DNA from: JBCCFW01 sp039029535
Lineage (GTDB): Bacteria > Acidobacteriota > JBCCFW01
Assembly: GCA_039029535.1 (NCBI GenBank)
Contig: JBCCFW010000128.1
Span: forward strand, 1 to 22,198
Length of the DNA stretch: 22,198 nt
Direction: 5' to 3'
Shown: piece after piece, positions 8,499 through 16,075 of the stretch
How positions within the stretch are numbered: the stretch's first letter is position 1
Layout: every line of letters begins with the position of its first letter
Translations under genes and position numbers: made by a program
Notes under the pieces: model-generated
The model's database searches: none
The model's input: only the letters and a program-made list of their open reading frames with translations
Told to the model about the DNA's origin: nothing

Positions 8499-8740
8499 CG
8501 CGAATCACTCCGAGGGCGGCATCACCACGATGCGAACAGGCCGAGTGTCGCGGCCCCAAGACCCCTCGAGTGAAGAAACGCAAGAACGAGTCCACCCCCT
8601 GACCCGAGTGCGAGAGATTTCTTTCCAGCTCTGCGCAGCACGCACCCACCCTGATTGACATTTCGCGACGAGCGGCTTAGAGATCTCTAATAGAAACCTC
8701 CGACACCTTCTTCACTTGCTGCTTCACGAACGAGAGCTTC
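8499..8740 (+). promoter_or_regulatory. Divergent intergenic region: TTGACA box plus perfect palindrome before the sigma factor gene
   Basis: This 242-bp gap separates the minus-strand FG-GAP gene from the sigma factor. It includes a patch that is clearly less GC-rich than its surroundings. A consensus -35 hexamer TTGACA lies at 8655-8660. At 17-bp spacing the -10 position is TAGAGA (8678-8683), which is only a partial match. Overlapping it is the perfect 14-bp palindrome TTAGAGATCTCTAA (8677-8690), a plausible operator. A better -10-like TCTAAT (8686-8691) is spaced too far (25 bp) for ordinary sigma-70. Transcription toward the ATG at 8741 is inferred, giving a leader of roughly 50 nt. Confidence 0.5.
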
Positions 8741-9283
8741 ATGAGCCAGGACGACGACCTCGATCGTTACTTCGAGTCCCACTACGACGAGCTTCGCAAG
8801 CGAGCGGCAAGACTCCTCGGACTCCGTCGAGACGCGCTCCAGTCCGGCGATCTCGTCCACTCGGCCTACGAGAAGATGACGCAGTCGCAGACACGCCCGC
8901 CCTCTGGTCGGACACACTTCCTCGCGCTGACGGCTCGAGCGATGGGGCAGGTCTTGATCGACCAGGCTCGTCGGCGTTCTGCCGTGAAACGTGGCGGAGA
9001 CCGGAGGCAGGTCTCTCTCACCGACCGAGTCAGCCGCGCTCATCAGAAAGCCCCGGACCGGGCAGCTCTCATCGACTTCGGGAGCGCTCTCGAGAGACTA
9101 CGGGAGCGCCGACCTCGCGGCTATCAGACGATCACGCTCCGCTTCCTCGGTGGTCTCACGAACCGCGAGACCGCACGCGAGCTCGACATCAGCGAGGCGA
9201 TGGTCGAGAAGCACGTCCGCCACGGCAAGGCCTTTCTCTTCAGCGAACGAGGGGGAACCGGACCCGCAAGCGAGGATGCATGA
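8741..9283 (+). CDS. ECF-type RNA polymerase sigma factor (TIGR02999-like)
   Basis: A sigma factor of 180 residues, normal for the group. Region 2 spans about 5-85, with YFESHYDELRKRAARLL, then LVHSAYEKM, then FLALTARAMGQVLIDQARRR followed by AVKRGG, a hallmark of the ECF subgroup that pairs with serine/threonine kinases in Planctomycetota and Acidobacteriota. Region 4 (about 120-175) has the helix-turn-helix LTNRETARELDISEAMVEKHV. It directs RNA polymerase to an unknown promoter set. Its stop overlaps the kinase start as ATGA, so the two are translationally coupled. No anti-sigma factor is adjacent, which suggests control through the kinase instead; that is inference from the context. A GAGAG stretch just before the ATG is the only ribosome-site candidate. 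Confidence 0.92.
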   Translation: MSQDDDLDRYFESHYDELRKRAARLLGLRRDALQSGDLVHSAYEKMTQSQTRPPSGRTHFLALTARAMGQVLIDQARRRSAVKRGGDRRQVSLTDRVSRAHQKAPDRAALIDFGSALERLRERRPRGYQTITLRFLGGLTNRETARELDISEAMVEKHVRHGKAFLFSERGGTGPASEDA

Positions 9284-12200
9284 GTGATCGAAGCGAACGC
9301 GATGAGAGTCGAGAGCGGGCCCTTCGGCTGTTCGAGGAGATGCTGAACCTTCCCTCGGCGGAGCACGAAGCCTTCTTGTCCGAGCACTGCCACGGAGACC
9401 CTGCGCTCAGGAGTCGAGTCGATCAACTTCGTCGAGACTCGATGCGCCCGACGGCCGAGGTCACCTCCTCCCTCTCGATCACACCCGAGCCGCCGGCCCC
9501 GGTCATCCCCTGCTACGAGCTCTTCGAGGAGCTCGGTCGCGGGGGCATGGGCATCGTCCTTCGCGCCCGCCAGCTTCATCCGATTCGGCGGGACGTCGCG
9601 GTCAAGATCCTCGCAGATGGACGACCTTCGAAGAGCCTCGCACGGAGACTCGAGGCCGAGCGTCAGGCCCTCGCGTTGATGCAACACCCCAACGTCGCCC
9701 GCCTGCACGATGCTGGAGTCACGGAGGACGGCCGTCCGTTCCTCACCATGGAGCTATTGCACGGCCAGCCCATCACCAAGCACTGTGACGAGCAGCGTCT
9801 CGATCTCCGACGACGTCTCGAGCTCTTCCTCCAGGTCTGCGAGGGCGTGCAGCACGCTCACTTCCGCAACGTGATCCATCGCGACCTCAAGCCGTCCAAC
9901 GTGCTCGTCGTCGACGTCGACGAGCATCCGACCGTCAAGGTCATCGACTTCGGCATCGCCAAGGCCCTCGAGGGACAACTCACCGAGGATTCGTTCCACA
10001 CGAAGGCCGGCCACGTTCCCGGCACCCTGGGCTACCTGAGCCCCGAGCGTGTCAGCGAGACCACGGCCGCCGGTAGCTTCCCTTCGGACGTGTACGCCCT
10101 GGGCGTCCTGCTCCACGAGCTGATGACGGGCCTGCTCCCCTTCGAGAGCCCCCGTCTCGACGAGATGCCCCTGGAGGAAGCCCTTCGCACCCTACGAACG
10201 ACGGATCCGCCACGTCCGAGCCTGCACGTGACGCGAGAGCCCGAGCGTCTCCAGCACGTGGGCGGACAGCGGTCCACGTCTCCCCACGAGTTGGTGGATG
10301 AACTGCAAGGCGACCTCGACTGGATTCTCCTCCGCTCTCTCGAGCGCGAGCCGGAGATGCGCTACGAGAGCCCCGGACAACTCGCCGACGACATCCGTCG
10401 GCACCTCAACGAAGAGCCGGTGTTGGCCCGTCCACCAAGCCCTGGTTACCTGCTGCGCAAGACGGTCCACCGTCACCGTGGGAAGGTGATTGCCGCCTCG
10501 GCGGTCGCGGCAGCAGGGGTGGCGGCACTCGTCGTGATGTTCTTGCTCGTCTTGAACACCAACCGCTCACTCACCCAGAAGACGGAGCTCGCCGACTTGA
10601 AGCTCGTGGACTCGGTCCAAGCCCGGGCCCGCGAACTTTGGCCCGCTCACCCCTCCCGGGCCTCGGAAATGGAAGCCTGGATCGTTGGCGATGCCCTTCC
10701 TCTGCTCGGCCGGCGTGAGCAACACGAGCGCTCTCTCGCCAAGCTTCTCGAGCAGGCTCTGCCCGAGGGCACCGCCCTTCGCCGGGAGGACGCAGACCGT
10801 TTGCGGCAACTGGAGGAGCAGGTCGAGTGGCTCGAGGGTCTCATCGACGCCTTCGAGTGCCGGCTGCGCCTGCAACAGTCGGCCTCCGCCCCCGAGGGGG
10901 AGCTAGAGGACCTACGCAAGAAGATCACGTGGCACGAGACAAGGCGCAACGAGGCTCGAGTACGACTCGAGCAGGAACGACGGCGCCCGACCTTCGGCGA
11001 AGAGGAGCTGGCCCGACGGCACGACACCATCACCACGCTCCTGACGCAACTCACCAAGCTCGAAAACAAGACGCTCCCGGACGTGCGAGAACGCTTGCGC
11101 TTCGCGCAAGAGCTGGGGACGACGAGTCTCCACTCACCTGAAGCCGCCGCCGCTTGGCATGAGGCTCTGGAGGACATCCACGAGCTGGAAGTCTATGACA
11201 GGCTCGACCTCTCGCCGGTGGCCGGCCTGCTCCCCCTGCGGCGGGATCCACGCTCGGGACTGTGGGAGTTTTGGCACCTGGGGAGCGGTGCTCGCCCACT
11301 ACTCAACCCGAACCCCAACGCTGAGAACCCTTGGCTGCTGGACACCGACACGGGGCTCGTCCTGGTACTGATTCCAGGGGGCAAGTTCACCATGGGAGTC
11401 CAGAACACCGACCCGAGCCTACCGGCCTACGACGCCGAGCTCCGCGTCGACATGCCTCAGATGCTCGCAGCCCACGAGGTCGAGCTCGCCCCCTTCTTCC
11501 TCTCGAAGTATGAGGTCACGCTCGGTCAGTGGGAGCGCGTGATGGGTAACAACCCAAGCTTCTGGTCAAACTCCGGGCAGGAGGCCCTCACTCCCACGCA
11601 CGCCATCGACAACATCGATTGGCATTCTTGCCGCGAGATGGTCCGGAAGCTCGGGCTCGAAATCCCCACGGAGGCTCAATGGGAGCGAGCTGCTCGAGGT
11701 GGCACCGACACGCCCTGGTGGTCGGGCGACTCGATCTCGTCACTCGCCGGCCTCGCCAATCTTTGTGACCGCACGGGCCATGAGCGCTACGCCGCCTGGA
11801 ACTGTCCGACGGAGCTCGATGATGGATTCGCCATCCAAGCCCCGGTGGGCTCCTTCCAACCGAATCCCTACGGTCTCCACGACGTGATCGGCAACCTCGC
11901 CGAGTGGTGCGTCGACGTCTACGGTGAGTATTGGATCCCACCCGCTCCTGGCGACGGCCGACGGAGCTCCGCCGAGCGGATCTTGCGGGTCGTCCGTGGC
12001 TCACACTACAGCGAAGCGCCGATCTGGTCTCAGGCCTACCAGCGGATGTACGCGAAGGAGCATCAGACGGAAGAGGAGATCGGTCTCCGACCCGCGCTCG
12101 ACCTCCCACCGACGAGCTCGGCTCAGGGAGCAGGCCGAGACTCAGCCTCGCTGACGGTCACCTCGCCGCCTGCCTTCACGCCCGCCTTCTTCACCACCAC

Positions 12201-12285
12201 GCCCGATGGGAAGCGCACCTCGACGTCCACCGTCTTCGCGCTCCCCACCCCGAAGAACGCCACCGGCGGCTCGGCGCAGAGGTAG
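9280..12285 (+). CDS. Transmembrane Ser/Thr protein kinase fused to a coiled coil and an FGE-sulfatase (SUMF1-like) domain
   Basis: A protein of 1001 residues from the ATG in the ATGA overlap. Order: a short N-terminal helix typical of these kinases (LFEEMLNLPSAEHEAFL); a Hanks-type kinase at about 75-370 with GRGGMG, VAVKIL (Lys109), HRDLKPSN (Asp202), DFG (Asp223) and SPERVS; a transmembrane segment at about 402-425; a long charged coiled coil at about 430-640; and an FGE/SUMF1 domain at about 690-942 with PGGKFTMG, SKYEVTLGQW, IPTEAQWERAARGG, GNLAEWCVD and GLRPALDL. The kinase motifs are intact. The FGE part lacks the cysteine pair of true formylglycine-generating enzymes in its RVVRGSHYSEAP region, so a ligand-binding or structural extracytoplasmic role is likelier. 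After GLRPALDL the frame continues 59 residues, mostly antisense to the next gene; that tail looks non-homologous. Confidence 0.92.
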   Translation: MSDRSERDESRERALRLFEEMLNLPSAEHEAFLSEHCHGDPALRSRVDQLRRDSMRPTAEVTSSLSITPEPPAPVIPCYELFEELGRGGMGIVLRARQLHPIRRDVAVKILADGRPSKSLARRLEAERQALALMQHPNVARLHDAGVTEDGRPFLTMELLHGQPITKHCDEQRLDLRRRLELFLQVCEGVQHAHFRNVIHRDLKPSNVLVVDVDEHPTVKVIDFGIAKALEGQLTEDSFHTKAGHVPGTLGYLSPERVSETTAAGSFPSDVYALGVLLHELMTGLLPFESPRLDEMPLEEALRTLRTTDPPRPSLHVTREPERLQHVGGQRSTSPHELVDELQGDLDWILLRSLEREPEMRYESPGQLADDIRRHLNEEPVLARPPSPGYLLRKTVHRHRGKVIAASAVAAAGVAALVVMFLLVLNTNRSLTQKTELADLKLVDSVQARARELWPAHPSRASEMEAWIVGDALPLLGRREQHERSLAKLLEQALPEGTALRREDADRLRQLEEQVEWLEGLIDAFECRLRLQQSASAPEGELEDLRKKITWHETRRNEARVRLEQERRRPTFGEEELARRHDTITTLLTQLTKLENKTLPDVRERLRFAQELGTTSLHSPEAAAAWHEALEDIHELEVYDRLDLSPVAGLLPLRRDPRSGLWEFWHLGSGARPLLNPNPNAENPWLLDTDTGLVLVLIPGGKFTMGVQNTDPSLPAYDAELRVDMPQMLAAHEVELAPFFLSKYEVTLGQWERVMGNNPSFWSNSGQEALTPTHAIDNIDWHSCREMVRKLGLEIPTEAQWERAARGGTDTPWWSGDSISSLAGLANLCDRTGHERYAAWNCPTELDDGFAIQAPVGSFQPNPYGLHDVIGNLAEWCVDVYGEYWIPPAPGDGRRSSAERILRVVRGSHYSEAPIWSQAYQRMYAKEHQTEEEIGLRPALDLPPTSSAQGAGRDSASLTVTSPPAFTPAFFTTTPDGKRTSTSTVFALPTPKNATGGSAQR

Positions 12286-13865
12286 CTGGCCGAGCTGCGG
12301 ATCTCGCGTACCTGGGTCTGTCCTCCGGCGGTCAGCATGACCCTGGCTCCGATGCCGAAGACGTTCGGCGTCTTGCCCTCGCAGCGCACGCTCACCCAGC
12401 CGCCCTGGAAGGGGCCCTCGTTGCGCAAGAGCGTGGGCGGGGCGTCGAGCTCGGAGACGAGCAGGTCGAGATCACCGTCACCGTCGAAGTCGGCCGCCGC
12501 CGAGCCGCGGCTCACCCGGCGCAGGGCCATCCCCGAGCCGGCCTTCGGACCGATCGTCTCGTAGCGACAGGGCTGACCGGCTCCGGAGGTGTTGCGGTAG
12601 AGCCGGTTGGCCTGGGCGTAGGAGGTCTTGAACTCACGCAGGTCGACCTGCGGGTAGATGTGACCGTTGGCGACGAAGAGGTCCTGACGGCCGTCGCGGT
12701 CGACGTCGAGGAAGTTCGTGCCGAAGCCCAGGTCGGGCCAGGATCGACGCCCCGTGCCCGAGAGATAGGACAGGTCGTCGAAGAGCCTTCCGCGTCGGCT
12801 CCGATGCAGGGCGTTGTAGTCGTACGAGAAGTTCGTCACGTGGACGTCCATGAAGCCGTCGCCGTCGCAGTCGCCCAGCGTCGCCCCCATGCTCGCCTGC
12901 ATCTTGCCGTCTTCGCTGAAGGCGACACCCGAGCGGAAGCCGACGTCGACGAAGACGCCCTTGCCGTCGTTGCGGTAGAGGTAGTTGCCCCGCGAGTCGT
13001 TGGCGACGAAGAGGTCGAGGTCGCCGTCCACGTCGATGTCGGAGAAGAGCGCCGCGAACCCGTAGCGCTTCTCCGGGTCGGCCACTCCCGCCTTCTCCGA
13101 CACCTCGACGAAGCCCGGCTCACCCGTCTCGACGAGTTGGTTGCGGTAGAGATGATCCCGCGCACCGGGCAGCCCCACGGGGCCGGGGAAGACCTCGATG
13201 CCCCGCCAGTGCGAGAACACCGGGTTGGCGATCTCGAAGCTCGGGTCGAAGTCGACGTAGCGAGCGACGAAGAGGTCGAGGTCACCGTCACCGTCGATGT
13301 CGCCGAAAGCGCTCCCCGCGCCCCACAGCGGCTCGTCGATCCCGAGCTCGGCAGCGACGTACACGAGACGACGCGTGCCGTCCTCATGAAGATCGTTGCG
13401 CAGGAGACGATCCGGTCCGAGCTGCGTCACGTGGAGGTCGGGATCGCCGTCGCCATCGTAGTCGGCCACCGCCACGCCCATGCTCCAGCCGGGCGCCGCC
13501 TTCAGGCCGACCGCGGTGGTGACGTCGACGAAGCGCGCCGTGCCGGTCTCCTTCAGCTCGTTGCGGAAGAGACGGGGCGTCGGTCCGGCTGCGGCATCGG
13601 CCACGTTGCCGGGGGGCGTGCCCTGACCTCCCGTGCAAAGGAAGAGGTCGAAATCACCGTCGAGGTCGAAGTCGACCCACGCGACCCCGCTCGGCATGGC
13701 CTCGGGGATGTGCTGCTTCTTCTTCGTGCCGCCGTGGAGGGTGGCGGCCTCACCCAGGCCCAGCTCGGCGGCCACGTCGACGAGCTGTGGCACGGCTGGG
13801 GCCTCGGCCACGACCGACGCCGCACCCGCCAGGCTCAGCAACAACATCGCGACGACGCTCTTCAT
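12123..13865 (-). CDS. CRTAC1-like secreted FG-GAP/VCBS protein with ASPIC/UnbV domain
   Basis: A protein of 580 residues with a signal peptide (MKSVVAMLLLSLAG... ending SVVA). The body has about six or more VCBS repeats with calcium-loop motifs such as DFDLDGDFDLFLC, DYDGDGDPDLHV, DIDGDGDLDLFVARYVD, DVDRDGRQDLFVANGHIYP and DFDGDGDLDLLVSEL. The final about 80 residues are an ASPIC/UnbV domain, with GARVMLTAGGQTQVREIRSS and VDVEVRFPSG. This matches the widespread bacterial CRTAC1 family, whose biochemical role is unsettled. The ATG overlaps the stop of the upstream TPR gene by four bases, so it is translated with it. Its 3' end overlaps the opposing kinase by 163 bp. Conservation of the UnbV motif shows that this strand is the truly constrained one in the overlap. 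Confidence 0.92.
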   Translation of the reverse strand: MKSVVAMLLLSLAGAASVVAEAPAVPQLVDVAAELGLGEAATLHGGTKKKQHIPEAMPSGVAWVDFDLDGDFDLFLCTGGQGTPPGNVADAAAGPTPRLFRNELKETGTARFVDVTTAVGLKAAPGWSMGVAVADYDGDGDPDLHVTQLGPDRLLRNDLHEDGTRRLVYVAAELGIDEPLWGAGSAFGDIDGDGDLDLFVARYVDFDPSFEIANPVFSHWRGIEVFPGPVGLPGARDHLYRNQLVETGEPGFVEVSEKAGVADPEKRYGFAALFSDIDVDGDLDLFVANDSRGNYLYRNDGKGVFVDVGFRSGVAFSEDGKMQASMGATLGDCDGDGFMDVHVTNFSYDYNALHRSRRGRLFDDLSYLSGTGRRSWPDLGFGTNFLDVDRDGRQDLFVANGHIYPQVDLREFKTSYAQANRLYRNTSGAGQPCRYETIGPKAGSGMALRRVSRGSAAADFDGDGDLDLLVSELDAPPTLLRNEGPFQGGWVSVRCEGKTPNVFGIGARVMLTAGGQTQVREIRSSASYLCAEPPVAFFGVGSAKTVDVEVRFPSGVVVKKAGVKAGGEVTVSEAESRPAP

Positions 13866-15073
13866 GGGCTGTTTCCCGTGGGCTTGCCGATCTCGCGAGC
13901 GGCCGCCCTCATGACCTCGGCCTCCTCGTGCCGACCCAGCATCCCCAGCAGGTGGGCCAGGTTCTGGTGGGCGTAGTAGCTCTGCGGATCGCGACGCGTC
14001 GCCTCGCGGAACAACTCCTCGGCGAGCGCGAAGTCTCGCGTGCGAGCCGCCATGAGAGCAGCTCGTCGATGGAGGTCCGGGATGGTCGGGTCGAGCTCGA
14101 GCGCCTCCCAGTAGGCGGCCAGGGCTCCGGCGAAGTCACGCTTCGACTCGGCCTGCTGGGCGACGGCCAAGTGGTAGCGCGGGTCGCGACGCGCGGCGCC
14201 GTCACCGGCCATGGCCGCCACCTCTTGTCCGGCCGAGTCGAGCTCGGTCGTCCCGAGACTCTCGAAGCGCTCCCTCACCTGCTCGGCCTCGTCGTCCTTG
14301 CCGAGGAGCAGGAGCACCCGGGAGAGCTGGTAGTGCGCCTCCCGCGAGGCACCGTCCAGACGCACCGCCTCCCTCAGCACCGGCAGCGCCTTCTCGACAT
14401 CGTCGTTGGCCAGCAAGGCCTTGCCCAGGTGGTAGACGGCCTTGGCGTCCGCGGGTCGGATCTGAACGGCCGACTGGAGGGCGTTGATGGCCCCCGTGAG
14501 GTCTCCGGCACGGAGAAGAAGGACGCCCCGCTGGCGGAGCGACTCCGGGTGCAGGGGGTCCAGCTTCAGGGCCCGGTCGTACTCGACCAGCGCCCGCTCG
14601 TCTTGCCCCTTGAGCTCGAGGGTCATGCCGACGTGATGACGGTAGAAGGCGTTGTCCGGCTCGAGCCCCGAGGCCCGCTCGAAGGCCACCAACGCCCGCC
14701 CGGCGGTCTCGTGCTCGAGCATGTAGGCACCGAGCACGAGCTGAGACTCCTTGAGCAGGGCGAGCCCGTGGTTGAAGTGGAGGCCGGCGTGCTGCGGCGC
14801 GAGCTTCAGGGCCCGGGAGTAGACGACCGCGGCGTCCGGATAGCTGCCGAGCGCGAACTGCGCCTGACCGAGGGCTCCGAGGCAGGCCAAGTCACCGGCC
14901 ACGGCCTCGACCCTGGGCGCCAGCAGCTCGACCACGCGCGCGTAGTCACCGGCGGCGAGGGCCTGACGAGCCTCCGGGCAGGAGTCCTGACCGAAGGCGG
15001 TCGTCGCGGGTCCGACGACGAGCGTCAGCAGGAGGAGCAGGGGCACCGAGCCCTGCGAAACATCGAGTCTCAT
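13862..15073 (-). CDS. Secreted tetratricopeptide repeat protein
   Basis: A protein of 403 residues. The ATG at 15073 is chosen because it gives a proper signal peptide (VPLLLLLTLVVGPATTAFGQ). An in-frame ATG at 15205 would add 44 residues of low-complexity Ser/Ala/Glu sequence in front, although a GAAGG lies before it. The mature part is almost all TPR helices, about nine units, for example HLGKALLANDDVEKALPVLREAVRLD and WEALELDPTIPDLHRRAALMAARTRDFALAEELF, with a charged linker near residues 275-300. TPR arrays are protein-binding scaffolds. TPR proteins are commonly adjacent or fused to CRTAC1-like proteins, and here the two share an ATGA overlap, so a periplasmic complex between the two products is a reasonable guess. 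Confidence 0.9.
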   Translation of the reverse strand: MRLDVSQGSVPLLLLLTLVVGPATTAFGQDSCPEARQALAAGDYARVVELLAPRVEAVAGDLACLGALGQAQFALGSYPDAAVVYSRALKLAPQHAGLHFNHGLALLKESQLVLGAYMLEHETAGRALVAFERASGLEPDNAFYRHHVGMTLELKGQDERALVEYDRALKLDPLHPESLRQRGVLLLRAGDLTGAINALQSAVQIRPADAKAVYHLGKALLANDDVEKALPVLREAVRLDGASREAHYQLSRVLLLLGKDDEAEQVRERFESLGTTELDSAGQEVAAMAGDGAARRDPRYHLAVAQQAESKRDFAGALAAYWEALELDPTIPDLHRRAALMAARTRDFALAEELFREATRRDPQSYYAHQNLAHLLGMLGRHEEAEVMRAAAREIGKPTGNSP

Positions 15074-15304
15074 GAGCGGATTAGAGCACGCCGGCCGAGC
15101 GGGGGCATCCGCGGGAGCCGAGCGCTCGACCGCCGGAGCCGCCGAGCGCTCCGAGGCCGAGACGGTCCCCGAGCGCTCGCTGTTCACCGCGTCGAGCCGG
15201 CTCATCGGGTCGCCTTCGACGCCGATCCGGCCGGGGAGCGCGCCTGGTCGGCTTCGTCACGTACCAGGTCTGGGACGACCATGAAAGCGGAGAGCCCGCA
15301 GTGC
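15074..15304 (-). promoter_or_regulatory. Upstream region of the TPR-CRTAC1 operon with three GAGCGCTC palindromes
   Basis: This 231-bp gap follows the stop of the delta-60 gene and leads into the TPR gene on the same strand. The 8-bp palindrome GAGCGCTC occurs three times, at 15120-15127, 15144-15151 and 15171-15178, spaced 24 and 27 bp. The copies could be operator sites, or part of the coding sequence if the TPR gene starts at 15205. No clear promoter hexamers are recognisable. Confidence 0.3.
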
Positions 15305-16075
15305 TCAGCGCTGACGGCGCCCGCTCAGACGCCGGCTCCGCGCACGGACTGGTCCCTCCACGCCTTCGTCGCGACGACTCCGACGCAGCTCCGACTCGCA
15401 GGCGAGATCGGTCACCGCAAACGAGCCCGCACTCTCGATCTCCACGAGCTTCACCCCACAGCGAGCGATGTCGACCCGCTGCCAGGAGTTGTCGGTCTTG
15501 CTCGGGACCGGGACCTCGAGGAGGAGCTCGCCGGCCGAGTCGAAGGCCCGCACGGCAGTCCCCTCCTCGTCGACATCGAGGAGACCCACCCAGTGGACCT
15601 CCTGCACCGTGTCGTACTCGAAGGTCATGACACCACCGTCACGGGCGTCGTCGGGCACGCAGCTCGAGCCGGGCTCCGAGAGGACGAGCACGTCGCCCCG
15701 GGGCAAGTCGTTGCCCGAGCCCAGTCCCGGCGTGGCCAGGTCCTCGTCGTCGCAGGTCGGATTGGAGGAGTCGAAGCTCAGGACCGGCGTGGTGCCGGAC
15801 ACGGTGAGTCCGGAGAACTGCGCCTCCACCATCGTCCCGGGTTCCAGGCCATCGAAGTCGTGCCCCCGACACTCCTCTCCACATGGCGCGGCACAGGGAT
15901 GGGTGCTCGGCAGGACGTCGTCGGTGAGGGCACCCACGGCCTCCTCCACGAGCGGGCAGCAAGCGACGGGGCTCGCCGGGAGCAGGGAGCAGTCGGGGTC
16001 CTCGGGGAGTGAGGGGAGGGCGGCGGCGAGGAGCGAGCGGAAGTCGCAGTCCTCACAGCGGACCAGGGTGAGGTC
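15305..16075 (-). other. Shared C-terminal module, copy B
   Basis: Landmarks in order are CEDCDFRSLLAAALPSLP, CCPLVEEA, HPCAAPCGEEC, DFDGLEPGTMV, LTVSGTTP, DDEDLATPGLGSGND, RGDVLVLSEPGSSC, VGLLDVDEEG, LLEVPVPSKTDNSWQRVD, CGVKLVEIESAGS and CESELRRSRR. These match copy A at 4201-4998 position for position with few gaps. The Cys positions flanking the beta-rich core are kept in both. Confidence 0.75.

Noticed and set aside
8431..8658. Possible 75-residue plus-strand gene in the sigma factor upstream region
   Set aside because: It begins inside the opposing signal-peptide coding region, lacks a ribosome site and resembles nothing; better read as regulatory DNA.
11931..13976. Plus-strand open frame of 681 codons opposite the CRTAC1 gene
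   Set aside because: It is antisense to a gene with clear VCBS and UnbV motifs. The product is low-complexity Val/Glu/Arg/Asp and shows no domain, as expected from GC-rich antisense reading.
13787..16012. Plus-strand open frame of 741 codons opposite the TPR gene and the delta-60 gene
   Set aside because: It spans two unrelated minus-strand genes and their spacer, with no recognisable motif; a GC-driven shadow frame.
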